Shown one piece after another: positions 51,400 through 64,000 of a stretch of DNA of 64,000 nucleotides (position 1 is the stretch's first letter; each line of letters starts with the position of its first letter). A program made the position numbers and the translations under genes. The notes under the pieces were generated by a model that ran no database searches, was not told the DNA's origin, and saw only the letters and a program-made list of their open reading frames with translations. Source of the stretch: Sebastes aleutianus. Lineage: Eukaryota > Chordata > Actinopteri > Perciformes > Sebastidae. The DNA lies in the NCBI GenBank assembly GCA_916700875.1, contig CAKAKS010000031.1, forward strand, positions 10,134,624 to 10,198,623, given 5' to 3'.

Positions 51400-54300
51400 A
51401 TCACATTGATTTGGTGGTGTTTAAAAGAACACACACCACCATTTTATCTTCTTAATGTCCTGATGACTAATAAAGCAGAGAAGAGCGTGTGCGGGAGCAA
51501 GTCATTTTTTTGAAAAAGTACTTTATTGTATCCTGTCATGGATTCCAAGAAGGTGTCTATTCTCAAAGTCATCCGTGCCTGCCCTTTCTCCAGCTTCCTT
51601 CACTTCCTTCTGTCTCACTCTCTGGCCACTGAGTCCACAAGAGCCAACATGAGATTATTTTAGTTATTATTTCCTGTTCATGGTTACCGTTATTATGACG
51701 TCAAACACAGGTCAGATGGTCAAATATTGGAGGTCGTGGCTATTGTGAATTTCTCGCAAGAGTTTGATGTTGTGTTCGACAGTACCTCCCAATATGCCCT
51801 AGTTACAGAGGGAACTGTACGTTTTACTGCATTAATACAGCTATAGGTAGATATTACTTACTTTGCATATTTGTTTCATCCCAATACATTTGAGGTCATA
51901 CGTATGACATGTTGATGGAGCTTAAACTAGAAATATGATAGATGGGAATGTGTTGGCTTCATATTAGAGCGCTAGGCCTTTTAAATTAATATGAAGATTT
52001 TGTTAATTTACTTTTCATCTGTAATTGACTTATAGAGATCATTTCATCACAGCCTGACTGTAATACTTTGGGATATTTGGGAGACATGGAACATGCTCAC
52101 TTCACTCACCAATATTATGAGTGAAAGTAATTGCATTTCAGATAATTTCCTTCACACTTCACACTTTGAGCAATGAGGTCCTACATTTACACCCAATTTT
52201 CTGCCGAAGTTGGAACACATTTATATTCAGTATTGGTATTTCACAAGAAAGGCTTCTGTCTGCCGCTCTAACGTTGAATTTAAACATCAGCTAATGTTTA
52301 AACTGCTGCAGGTACTGGAGCTACTGTGCTACATTTTTTCAGCTTTCATTCTCCCTCCACACCACCCGGTTTTAATTACGTACTACTGTACTTTATGCAG
52401 GCATCATGAGATGCCTTTTGCATTTTGTGAATCCCACACCGCGGCGATGCTGAAGGTGTCTGCTTGAATCTGTTCTATAGAGTACTCTAGGGCCGTGCTA
52501 TGCTGCAGCTAAAGCCTGCAGGGAGCACCAATAAGAGCAGCGATTATTCTGTCATATTACATTTCTTAACCATTTATGGAATCAATTGTGTTATATCCTC
52601 TGATGTGAACGGCTCCGTCTGAAATGTGTAAAAGTGGGACGCTGAACATTTGCACTCCAGAGCTTCACATTAATGTTCAGCAGACCCAAATTAAGATTAA
52701 TAATAATGGTAATTATATGATATGTACATAATTTACATGTATTATATGTAATTGCATTTCTATGATGTGCCTATTTTGACCTATTTAGCCACTGAGCAAT
52801 AAATGTTTTTGTCTTACAAGCCATGTTATGCGTATTGGTCTAACATGCGCATTATTCCGGATGCTAAAATAATTGCGTATACATATATGACACATGCAAC
52901 TACACTTCACCAAGTACTACGTGAGTGAAAGACAGCCCTGCAGGGGAAGACGTGACTGTTTGACCTTATAGCTGGAGGAGCTTTGCCCCGGCGCTTCTTT
53001 GCTTCAGAGAGCCTGCTTTTGTTCAGGAACGTACAGATGACAGAGCTGACAGTGATAGCTGCCTTTGTAGAGCAAAGGGCCATCTCATCACTGTCAACAC
53101 CATGCAGAGTATGAAGTACTTGCTGTGCCGCTGAAGCAGTTCACTGTACACACCAGGGAGGATATCTCTTTGTATGCAGCTGATATCAAACGTTGAGTCG
53201 GTGGCATCTAGAACTTTTTTCCAAAAAACTAATGCAAAGTAATAATTATGAGTTCACTATTGGTGAGGTGCAAAATGCTTAATTCTACTCCTCTTGGTTG
53301 AACAGATTCAGTTGGATAATGATTAAGTGATACCAAATGTCTGATGAGGAGGTCTGAACAAAGCAACAAGAGAAAGATGGAAGAACACGATGATAGATGA
53401 GATGAGGGAGCGTGCAGGGCGATATCTGAGCTTTTCCATTCCCTGTGTAGTGTCATGCGGACGAATTAAGACCTTTAATCCTCCACATCATCTACGCGGG
53501 ATTCCATGGCACATTTATATCACTGCTGCGCTGAATGTCATGGGGTGGGGGCGTGGGTGGACGACGTGACAACGGGGATTCCCGTTAAACGGGGAAGAAT
53601 GACAATTACCATCCAGCCACCTTTGCCCAGCAGAGAAGAGAACACACATGGAGCGATGGCGGATGAGTCACCAGAGAGAGGAACCCCGGTTTAGCCCTCT
53701 AATGAAGCTCATGTCCACTGGTGATAAATAATGAGGGCTGTCCTACGTCTCCGGGGAGGTGAGGAGGAAGTGGAGGTAGGCACGCCGCGTGACGTAGGTT
53801 CGCTTTTTAGACACGGTGTACACATGTACACACCGGACAAAGACACCCACCTTTTGACGGGTACAGTTATACTGTCTATCTCTCTTTGTCTAACATCTTA
53901 TTTCATTAGTCGGTTTCATTTCCCCCCGGCCCTCTCTGTCTATTAAATTCCTGTTTCCCATCTGCCCACTTACTGTCCTCTATTTTGAAGTCTCTGTTCT
54001 CTCCCTTCAGTGTTTCTCCTTGGGCTCATTTAGGGTCAGTCATATTTTTCCAAGACTCTGCCAAATGCTCTGTCTAGGTCACTCTCAACATTAGTATTCA
54101 CAGCAGTCATTTGCCTGCGTGGTTCTCCTTCCAGTTCTGGAGAGTGTCTGGTTTCAGCACCATGGAGAGCTACGCACACTTTTAACTTCAACCTCAGGGA
54201 AGGGTTTTTACAACCTTATTTTTTTAGTATCATTCCTTTGAGTTTTTAATTGCGTACATCTGGTGACCCGGCAGCATTGCTAGAAAGGCTTCTAGCAAGC

Positions 54301-54760
54301 CTGTGCGTTACCACGTGAGGATACCAGCACCACACCTGCACTCCATTTGGAGATTAAATGTAATCCTCGAACAGTAATTCTAACTCAGTGTTTGCAATTT
54401 TCTTCTCTGCTTGTGGCTTTCTTCGGCTTTTCCTTTTTTAGAGAATAGATTCAGCGTGGCATAGGGGGTGTGCAGGTGAGGTGGGGATTTACAACGGATG
54501 AAGAAAATAATAGAAAAAAATAATGTAAACTGCAGATTTTGTCAGCTATAAAAAGCAGACTGGCAATCACCACTTTGATACAGTGTGTAGTTTTCAAAGA
54601 AATAAACAAGGGCAGTGAATGGAGCTCCAAAGAGGCAAAATGATTTGTGACCCCAATTGCTAGAACATCTGCCCAAAGAAATTGCCAAAATCATTAAATA
54701 TATAAAATGAATCAGTCAAAAAAATAATAATAATGACATCTGCCAAACAAACTCCATCAA
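51400..54760. other. intergenic, largely non-repetitive
   Basis: No gene recognised. Unique-looking sequence of mixed composition, notably 52480-52830 and 52920-53210, as candidate non-coding functional DNA; nothing proves function. Confidence 0.45.
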
Positions 54761-54764
54761 CAAA

Positions 54765-55095
54765 GGGTATGCTTTAGGGCATGGCTACCTTTTGACTGAC
54801 AGGTCGCTACCACTGCGTTGTTCGGTCTGGGAGTTGTACGTGTTTTTGTCTTACAACTTTAAACCTTTCACATTGTGTTCTCAGTTCATGAAAGTTAATT
54901 ATAAGCTTTTTGGTCACCTAGAAATGTCTTATTCAACATTCGGTTGTACTTAGCTCCACCCTCTTGTGTCACTTCTGGTTGAAATCCAAGATGGCGATGG
55001 CCAAAATGCCGAACTTGAGGCGTCAAAACGGTAGTCCACAAACCAATGGGTGACGTTGCGGTGACTACGTCCACTTCTTATATACAGTCTGTGAT
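54765..55095 (+). repeat. dispersed fish repeat, copy 2
   Basis: Same family and orientation as 40750-41085, including AAGATGGCGATGGCCAAAAT. Confidence 0.8.
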
Positions 55096-55429
55096 TTGGA
55101 GCGCATAAACTCAACTATAGCGTAGATTGGACACATGTTGGAGCTATAGGCTATGCAAGGCTGTAATCCGCCAGTAAACAGAAACATAAAAAGTAGAGGT
55201 TGCGAACTGTAAAATAAATCAAGTTGGCTTGGCCATCTAACCATCTACGAGAGAAAAATGGAGAGAGGTCTTCAGGAATTTGTTTCAACCGGGCAAGTTT
55301 TAATTGTTCTTTCATGTCAACTATAGTATTAACCATGTTTCATGCTGTCCGGAGACAAAGACAAGCATTTGCACGTTATGGGAATATCCGTGAAGACGCT
55401 GACAGCAGAAACAGCTGATCAGTCATGCA

Positions 55430-55640
55430 AGTTAAATGTTTGCTACGTCAGAATTTATTCGGCAGAGGCGTTAACATAATCCTTTTAGCGCATCAACCCC
55501 TTCTTCGAAGGCAAAAACCACCTCAAGCGGGCATAAAAAGCTTTATCAAATTTTGCCGTTTCCATACAGCTTTTCTTACGCAATACTTCAAAATATGCAT
55601 CAAAATATGTGAATGGAAACGCGGCTATTAGGAGCCTTTT
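55430..55640. repeat. fragment of a GGTTTCCATCCAAA-type MITE
   Basis: GCCGTTTCCATACAGC and AATATGTGAATGGAAACGCG are typical ends of this repeat; a relative begins at 60300. Confidence 0.45.
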
Positions 55641-56880
55641 GATAGCTTTTTAAAAGTTTAGTTTTTAAAAAGTTATATCATGTAAAAGCATATTTCTGAA
55701 GATGAATGTCTTCAGTGGGAAAGTATTGAGAGATGGCCTAACACACTTTGGATACTGGGAGTGGTGCGGAAATTCACTTGCCAACTAATGAGGACTGATC
55801 CATCTTTGTAGTGTTTGCAATATTGATTATTACGTTACTTTTGGTATTTACATTATTTTGTCTATCCCCAGCATGCGGTAGACACAAAATGAAACAATTC
55901 CAATCCAAATGAACAGCACACCACCTCTGCCTGATGGTGAATATGAAATAACGTTAAAATGTCATTTGAAATTGAACAATTTGTCAAAAGCCACATTAAC
56001 ATAATTGCAAATAACTGATTTAGACAGACCAAACAGCTCATTTAAGCTGCGGCTGGCAGCTTGTCTGCCCTGTTTAGCGGACAAGTATACGAGGCACTGA
56101 CATCAAGTACAAATTCGGTTGCATGCTACAGTCACAGCCCTCGATAGGGATCTGCTTGTACGGCAGCTTATTCCAAGCACAGCCGGCCTGCCGGTGGAAG
56201 TGCTCATGGTCCGTTTATCAGCTACAGTGAGAGTGTGTGCCATTGTAATTGTATTCACACAGGCTTCTTAGGGCGAGATTGATGTGGCAGCTAGTCTATG
56301 TATGCAAAGGGGAATGAATGTCTCTTGGCCGACCTTGTTGTTTAGTTTATTTGCCACTAGCTCTGTTGGCTCTGGAGAGAGGATGGAGGAGCTGTGAAAA
56401 CAGAATCACTGCACCTGAAAAAATATGTGCCTGGGATTTTTTTTCTCTGCTTGTTGTGTGGAGGAGCAATATATCAGAGTTAGGTCAAGAATAGCCGTCA
56501 CTGCATTTTAGTATTTTAGGTCTTTACAAGGACACTTCCTGACAAACAAACTGTTTGGCTTTGGCAAGCTGCAAGGTGAAAATATACAACCCAATCTCAT
56601 GAAAAGGCATATGAATGGTATGACATGACATTACAAGGACGTTATGCGCGTCATGAGGACGCATTTCAGGCTTTTTGTGAGTCATCTGTACGCCACACAA
56701 CAAAACTACAGTAATGTCTGCAGTTAGGTTTAGGCAACAAAATCACTCACTCACTCACGCCATGGTTGGGCTTAAAACTAGTACTTAAACCAAGTAAAAT
56801 ATGTACAGAAACAACGTAACACAAGTGCGGAAAACACGTCACAAACATCACTACAAAACACGTCACAATCGTAACTATCT
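55640..56880. other. intergenic, partly unique
   Basis: 55985-56400 is non-repetitive and GC-richer than its surroundings. 56590-56880 resembles a dispersed repeat with GTTAGGTTTAGGCAAC. No gene seen. Confidence 0.45.
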
Positions 56881-56884
56881 TTCA

Positions 56885-57352
56885 CCTCAAGATATGTGAA
56901 TGAAAATGGGTTCTATCAGTACCCACGAGTCACCCCTTTACAGACATTCCCACTTTGTGATAATCACATGCAGTTTGGGGCAAGTCATAGTCAAGTCAGC
57001 ACACTGACACACTGACACACTGTCAGCTGTCGTTGCCTGTTGGGCTGCAGTTTGCATGTTATGATTTGAGTATATTTTTTTATGCTAAATGCAGTACCTG
57101 TGAGGGTTTCTGGACAATATTTGTCATAGTTTTGTGTTGTTAATTGATTTCCAAAAACAAATATATACATCCATTTGCATAAAGCAAGCATATTTGCCCA
57201 CTCCCATATTGATAAGAGTATTAAATACTCTCCTTAAAATGTATATTCTGAACAGATAAAAAAAATGTGTGATTAATTTGCAATTAATCACAATTAACTA
57301 TGGACAATCATGCGATTAATCACGATTAAATATTTTAATCGATTGACAGCCC
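56885..57352. mobile_element. truncated hAT-type element (TAGGGCTGTCAA family)
   Basis: Starts within the element at CACCTCAAGATATGTGAATG and runs to the terminal TTGACAGCCCTA (57341-57352). The other end is missing. Confidence 0.8.
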
Positions 57353-57509
57353 TAATTTGAAGCAAATTGTCTCTCTTTGTAGGGAATATCTACATGTTTT
57401 TGAAGATGCAGTAGTGATGGGATGTAATATAATTTTGTGATATGTTCAGGTAGTCAATCTAAACTGATACTTGAGACCCCTCAGCCTCCCTGGTCACCGC
57501 CGGTTTAAA

Positions 57510-57550
57510 CCTGACACACACACACACACATACATACATACACACACTCA
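57510..57550. repeat. CA/CATA microsatellite
   Basis: ACACACACACACACATACAT followed by further CA units. Confidence 0.85.
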
Positions 57551-58231
57551 ACCCACTTTCTCTCTCCCGGACAACGGATTGCACTATCCATCATCTGCCC
57601 ATGAAAATCTCCCCTCCTCCTCCTCCTCCACCAGCACACATCTCTGTGCCTGGCTTTCTGTCACTTTACTGCTGCTATCCATCTCCTCTCGTCCCTCCCT
57701 GCTCTGTCAGGTGAGCAGGGTCCTCACTTACACACAGATATGCAGTAGCTTTTTCATTCCCCCTCTTTGAACAGAGCAGAGACAGTGATTCTTGGTAAAT
57801 TAACCAATAAACTGATGTAGACGTCGAACCGTCTCTTCTGTCTGTTTTAATATTCGTTCACACAAATCCATCTTTTTAACCCTCATTTGCCCTCCGAGCT
57901 GCATTCCTCTTTCTTCCCATCACTGTCTTTCTTCTCCCTCATCTCCTGACAGCCTGCCTGCCTCGAGAGAATATTGTGGATTACTGCCAAAGTCCTTGAT
58001 GTTACTATGGAGTAAGATATAAAGTTTGTGTTACAAAAGTGCTGCACAGCACCGCATGATAGATTGATGCACAAATCAGTAGCCTATTTGCTTAAAGGGT
58101 TCGAAAAGCTTCTGAGTTTTTCCTTGATATATGAAAGCAGTGGCTGTGGTAATGGAGGTACTAGCAGAGTCATCATTTACATGCTTGTCCATTTCCTCCC
58201 TTCGGTAGCTTGCTAGTTATTCTTAAAACAG

Positions 58232-59500
58232 AGTCTACAGCCATGCTAGCAGCTCTTTGCAGCTGTACTGAGGCACAGTAGTGCTTGTGAGCTGAATGCT
58301 ATGCTGCCATGCTCATAATGACAATGCGAACATGCTGATGTTTAGCAGGTGTAACATTTATGTTTAGTATCTTAGTATAGTTTAGCATGTTAGCATGCAA
58401 ACATTTGCTAATTTCTTTTGCTGATGGGTATGTCATTAGTATTGTGTCATTTGGACTAGGGCTGTCAAAGTCAACGTGATAATAACTTAACTTAATTTGT
58501 TTTAACACCACTGATTTCTTCAACGAATTAACGCAACTTGCGATTTTTAATTCTTAGAAATCCGTCGGGCCACCGTGGGGCCCGGCTGTTATTCGATCTT
58601 TCAGAGGTTGTAGCAATTTTAAAACTAGAGTGAAGATACTGGCATCATAGAAACCCTAAGGACTCCAGTGGTATCAACCGCGTAATACTAGCTTGTCGTG
58701 AAGTGGCTAAATAATGCTCCAAAGGTACGCTACATTTTGGCGTAGAAAAGCCAGCATGGCCAGTTTTAAAGGGGTCCCTTGACCTCTGACCTCAAGATAT
58801 GTGAATGAAAATGGGTTCTATGGGTACCCATGAGTCTCCCCTTCACATGCATGCCCACTTTATGATAATCACATGTAGTTAGGGGCAGGTCATAGTTAAG
58901 TCAGTACACTGACACACTGACAGCTGTTGTTGTCTGTTGGGTTTGTTTACCATGTTATGATTTGAGCATATTTTCTGGACAATATTTGTCATTGTTTTGG
59001 GTTGTTAATTGATTTCCAATAATAAATATATACATAAATTTGCATAAAGCAAGCATATTTGCCCACTCCCATGTTGATAACAATATTAAATACTTGACAA
59101 ATCTCCTTTAAGGTACATTTTGAACTGATACAAGTTTTTTATGGTTAATCGTGATGAACTATAGACAGTCATGCGAGTAATCGCGATTCAATTTAAATCG
59201 ATTGACAGCCCTAATTTGGACATAAAGCGAAGTATTAGACAAATAGATATGTTGACCTGATGATGGCGTTAGATGAAAAAGTCAGGGATCACTAAAGTAT
59301 ATAGGATAAATCATCTGGGAACCATGAATGTCTGTCCAAAAATTTGTGCCAATCCATTCCGTAGATGCTTTACTGGATAATCAAGAATGTTGACCTGTTG
59401 GCAATGTTGGAGGAACAGTCAAAGGATCGCCAAAGGATTCATCCTCTGAGGACCTTGAATATCTGTACCAACTTTGACAGCTGTTGAGGAATACAACGTT
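58232..59500 (+). repeat. GCATGCTAACATG-type dispersed repeat, split by a hAT-type element
   Basis: 58232-58456 and 59214-59500 are the two halves of one copy (GAACATGCTGATGTTTAGCA; TTGACCTGATGATGGCGTTA), separated by the element at 58457-59213. Confidence 0.85.
58457..59213. mobile_element. hAT-type element, 757 bp, with 8-bp TSD
   Basis: TIRs TAGGGCTGTCAA / TTGACAGCCCTA; perfect target duplication ATTTGGAC at 58449-58456 and 59214-59221. Opposite orientation to the 10351 copy. No transposase frame. Confidence 0.93.
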
Positions 59501-60214
59501 AATAAAAAAGGTTATGACCTACTTGACTATGAAGTTGCTGTGCAACCGCTCTCTAATGGTCATGAGGGCTTAATTAAGCGGTCAAATATAGCAAATGAGA
59601 TTATAATGCACTATCAAAGTTCATTACCGATGGGAAGCATCATTCTTTAATGCGGTTTTCGACCTTCTAAATCATCCTCCTTAAATTAAACAGTATATTT
59701 AAAGAAACAAGAATTTTAAAAGCGTTCAGTGTTATTAACATCCCCTTGGGTCCGTATCAAAGTTTAATATCATCTCATTTAAAGCCTTTCCTAGCTTTAA
59801 GAGTCTTAATCCACTCTTAGGCTTTACTACCCACCACTATACAATCTACACACACATTCATCACCCATCCAAATTTCCTCAAAGTCTCAAAAATAGGGCA
59901 CACTTCATGGTTTTGTCTCACATTAGCCTGTAAGTGTACAGATTAAATATCTGGACTGCCCGAGAGGTACATTCACAATTCATCATCACAATTTCTCACT
60001 TCTTCTTTAGCCCTGTCACCCAAGTTCTTCCTTTGATGGTATTTTAATCAGCTGGTTTGCACTCATTTTCTCACTGTCGGATGGACTGATTTAGTCTCGG
60101 ATAAAAAGGATTGATAATATGTGACAGCGAAAAGTGTTGGGACTGTACCAGTTTTAAAATGCTAAAGTAGAGTTCATTGCTTAGGAAGGTTTCTATCATC
60201 CACCAAAACAACAA

Positions 60215-60500
60215 GACTAAGAGTCTACAGCTATGCTAGCTGCTATGTGAGACTGTTTTGAGCTAAATGCTAATATTGGCATGCCAACATGCTCACTGTA
60301 GACAGGTTTCCATCCAAATGTAACGCAAAGAAAAATATAAAACAAGAATCAGCAAAAGAAAAATGCGAATTTATGTGCGTTTTCATCCACTACCGTTATG
60401 CGATTAGGAGTTGGTTCATTGAGATAAGCAGTAAGGTGGCGCTAAAGTTCTTGGCACACAAAGACCATATTTTTCATATGTGTTTTTCTAATACGTCATC
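60215..60500 (+). repeat. composite of dispersed-repeat fragments
   Basis: 60220-60297 is another partial GCTAAATGCTAATATTGGCA copy. It joins GACAGGTTTCCATCCAAATG (60301), the start of a different MITE family. Confidence 0.6.
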
Positions 60501-61003
60501 TAATAAATAATGTTTTGCGCAGAAACCTTGCACACTGAGTCTGATGCGTTTTATTATTCTATTTGTTGCAAAGAATTCGCACATGACAACCCTGAATTAA
60601 TTACGTGAGTGCCATGGGTAGCGCTAGTCCAAAACGGGGCTAATGAATGAATGACGTTAGCAAGAAGCTATCGTTTAACTGCCTAGAGCACAATCACTGT
60701 CCAATCTTTCTTACATCCTTTGTTTTGCGACAATCCCTGATTCCAAGCTGTTTTTCAATCACCTGCCACAATCTAGCTTTAAATTCTGCATCTCTGTATT
60801 CTTTTATCTCTTTATTGTAGAGTGCTTTGTGCTGGTAGATGAAGTGAATATTTATCAGATGCCATTTTGCATGATGACATTTGCAACGGACGGGGACTCT
60901 GAGTGGTCAAACAACCCTCTTTTGCCCTTTGACGGATGCGAAGAAAGGCAGAAAATCAAACCTTTTCCGAAAACTTTGATGACGTGTGTAAACGTGATTG
61001 AGG

Positions 61004-61352
61004 CTCTATCTATCTGGCGTGGAGAGGAGGTTGTGTTGCTCTGGCTCTACCTATCTGGCGTGGAGAGGAGGTCGTGTTGCTCTGGCTCTACCTATCTGGC
61101 GTGGAGAGGAGGTCGTGTTGCTCTGGCTCTACCTATCTGGCGTGGAGAGGAGGTTGTGTTGCTCTGGCTCTACCTATCTGGCGTGGAGAGGAGGTTGTGT
61201 TGCTCTGGCTCTACCTATCTGGCGTGGAGAGGAGGTCTTGTTGCTCTGGCTCTACCTATCTGGCGTGGAGAGGAGGTTGTGTTGCTCGGGCTCTACCTGT
61301 TTGGCATGGAGAGGAGGTCGTGTTGCTCTGGCTCTATCTATTTGGTGTGGAG
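61004..61352 (+). repeat. 41-bp minisatellite, 8 full units plus a partial ninth
   Basis: Units start at 61004 and every 41 bases to 61332 (core CTATCTGGCGTGGAGAGGAG). Differences between units are few. Because 41 is not a multiple of 3 and the unit lacks stops, all three forward frames stay open; I do not call a gene. Confidence 0.95.
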
Positions 61353-61404
61353 ATTTGAAATTTGTGATTTGTGATTTTGGGCTATACAAATAAAATTGAC
61401 TTGA
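61353..61404 (+). mobile_element. L2-type LINE/SINE 3' tail
   Basis: GGGCTATACAAATAAAATTG then ACTTGA is a typical L2-type 3' end, directly downstream of the minisatellite. Confidence 0.55.
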
Positions 61405-64000
61405 GATCATTTATTTTCAAACGTGCGACAATTTCGGACAGAAAATACGACTTGGACTTGGTGTGCAAAGGCCTTAAATCTCCCGTCAGGTGTCATTATA
61501 CCATTTCAGAATAAGAGGCCGTAATAAGATGACTTAATTAAAAGAGCGCCGGTCAAATCCGAAATGGTGGGGAAAAAAATGTTGAAAACATGATGTTAAT
61601 ATGGTATTTAAGTTTGTGTCATGTATTCATTTGAGGACGGTTACCAAAGCGGCAAATATATTGTCTTTCGTTACAGCGATCACAAGGTAAAAAGTAAAAT
61701 ACGCCGTTCAAAGTAATCCATCATGAATGTGCACTTGCATGTATGTATGTGATTGGCCGACCTTTTTAGCCTAACATAAAAGATTAACAGTAATAAATAT
61801 ACTGCTAAAGGTTACTTGCCGATCATGCTCTCTTCATTCATACAAAGTTGATATACTGGTATATGGAAAATCAGTGGGATAATTGTGCATTAAAGTTAAA
61901 TTACACAATTAAACTGTGTGGTTTTATTGTTCATTAATACTGAATGAATTTTCATTCCGTAAGCTAAATCGGTATTTGAGAAAAATCTGATTGAGAGTGT
62001 AAACTCCTCGATCAGAGTGACTCTCGGGCCACTTGGCTGGCTGCTGTTGTAACCGCTGCAGACTCCAGTATTGATCTGCTTTGCAATCAATCATATGGTG
62101 AGTGCTTGTCAGGGTCAGAGGAGACACTAATAACTTGGGCAGATGTGGATTTATGGCTGCATATGTCGTTCTTGTCCCCCCATTTTCACCGTCTTTCATC
62201 TATTTTATCGTTCCTTTCCTCACCCCTTCTCAGCTTATGAAGCACAGCGATATGCCACCGTGTTTGGCTGGCAGCAAGCAGACACGTAGCTGCACTCCTT
62301 TCATAGAATGAAAAAACATGAATCGCCTTTTTCATTCATCCTTGTGTCTCTCTTTTCTCGCTGTCATTCCTCTGCATGCTCGCTTTCCTGTTTGGATCCC
62401 TCCTGTCCATTCATGCCTCCAGTCATCCCTCCTCTTTTCATCGTCTTCTTTTTTTCTGGCTTGTGCGAGGAGCTCTGCCGTCCCGTCCCATCCTCCCTCC
62501 GTTCATTCATTCATTCATCCCTCCTTCTCTCGTGCTCATCTGCAGTCCGTCCGCACACGTACCCTCAGTGTCGTCAAAACTGTCTGGAATTGTTTACTGC
62601 TTAATGGCCTACAGCAGCTCACGCCAGCCCAGCGGTGCTTTGCTTTATTTATTGATTTTCATTCCTTTTGTCTTAGTGTGTTGGTGTGTATTTGTAGGGT
62701 GACTGTGTGCAGGAGCAGCACATTTTAAAAGATATAAAGCTCAAGGACATCCTGCACATTCGAGCTGCTGGTGAAATGACCTGTGGAATGCATGATTGAC
62801 TGATCTGACGTTTGAAGGCTAATCGACCGTTACTGGGTGATTCGTCTGCTACCTGTGCTTCGATCTGTTTACATGATGTGTGTGCCCACATGTGCATGTG
62901 TATGCGGTGGCCATCAACACTCACTACCTTCTTTCACTGACTAGTGATTAATTATCTCGGAGCAGTGTGAGTTAACACATTTTCTATACTGCTGGGACTT
63001 TTGCCAACATTGATTTCTTTAAGTAAAAGGAAGAAAATCAAGCTGTATCGCACAGCTTTAAATAATTAAAATGTCTGCACATAGTATTGGTTTCTACTGT
63101 TAATTCAAATATGTTTAATATAATCTGGTTTAAATATGCAGTGTGCTGCAGTTTTCCGACTTGTGGTGTTATTATTGCTCATGATATAATAAGTCTCCAG
63201 GTCCTGGCACACAAAACAGAAGTGAGGACCACATCTGAAAAGTTGTTCAGCAGTAGATAAGATACTATATATGACTAGATTTTGGCGCTTTGTTGCTACA
63301 CACAAGATCTTAAAGCACTTGTTAAATCATAAAGACTAAAAAAACTCTCCCTTTAGGCCTTTTCCCTCCAAACTATGTAGTGCTAAACAGACCACCTTAT
63401 AATTGTGCTCAATTTACTTAATATTTCATGTATTTGCTTTAAGTGTTTAATGGATTTTTTTTTTGTACTGCATTTATGTTAGATCCTATCTTAAGTTAAG
63501 GCCTAAAAACCTACTAAAATTCCAAGTTTATGGATCCATCAGTTGATTTAAGTGTGAATAATAACGACCAGATTTACATTATTATTTCAATCCGTTGTTC
63601 TCATTTGTAATATTTTATTTTTATGTGCAGAAACTCTGATTCAGAGTTGGAACGGCTTTTGGATCCTTGTGTTTGAATGTGCATCCCACGCCAGATGTGC
63701 TACTAGCCAACACAACCATCATTGTACTTTTTTCAGCCTTGGTGCCAAACCTTGGTGCCAGACCTTTTTGGTTTGTGACCCCTTAAAACAACACAGAGTT
63801 TAACTGTACAAGTATTTTTGTATTGTAGACATGTTTTTTCTTCTTTTCTATCCCATTAATAATCTCACAACCTCTGACATTTATTGTGTAACTACTTGGA
63901 GAGGTCCTGTCCACCAGGTTACAAACCAGCAGTGGTGAAATGTAACTAAGTACATTTACTTAAGTACTTATTAAGTACAATTTAAGATACGTGTACTTTA
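61405..64000. other. intergenic, no gene recognised
   Basis: 61925-62130 and 62700-62960 are unique-looking. 62330-62560 is pyrimidine-rich with a (TTCA)n run near 62500. No conserved exon with splice sites identified. Confidence 0.45.

Noticed and set aside
62308..62728. Three overlapping frames of 98-136 codons
   Set aside because: Low-complexity C/T-rich DNA, no conserved domain.

Overview
This window is vertebrate nuclear DNA, most likely from a teleost fish, probably a percomorph. It has split genes with GT-AG introns, a Tc1-type transposon, L2-type LINE tails, many TTAA-flanked and hAT-type MITEs of the kind abundant in fish, and long microsatellites. There are no operons, rRNA or tRNA genes, and no CRISPR arrays.

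The only protein-coding gene I can support is a complete pnpla7 (patatin-like phospholipase 7, of the NTE/PNPLA6-PNPLA7 family) on the + strand. One non-coding first exon (about 1610-1697) and 35 coding exons (3289-28838) join without a frame break into a 1350-codon reading frame. That length is close to vertebrate PNPLA7. The protein has an N-terminal membrane helix, three cyclic-nucleotide-binding-like domains and a patatin hydrolase domain. The patatin domain keeps its oxyanion loop, the Ser974 nucleophile in GTSIG, and Asp1094 in DGG. PNPLA7 is favoured over PNPLA6 because blocks in the first cNMP domain, before the patatin domain and at the C-terminus match PNPLA7.

Layout: 1-1480 is AT-rich upstream DNA with local duplications. 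1480-1610 looks like a promoter, with inverted CCAAT boxes, an RFX-type X-box and a GC box. 1610-28838 is the gene, whose introns hold an L2 fragment, a decayed Tc1 copy, TTAA-flanked MITEs, hAT-type elements, an (ATCT)n tract, a perfect 26-bp hairpin and an AT-rich tandem array. 28839 to about 31230 is a probable 3' UTR. 31406-37600 is a 6.2-kb AT-rich satellite with a monomer of about 37 bp and higher-order duplications. 37600-64000 has no gene I can recognise; it is a patchwork of dispersed repeats, a 41-bp minisatellite at 61.0 kb, and islands of non-repetitive sequence.

The least ordinary signal is the satellite together with a second array at 25.5-26.3 kb made of the same motif in the opposite orientation. 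The two arrays bracket the 3' end of pnpla7. I found no evidence of a new enzymatic or defence system.
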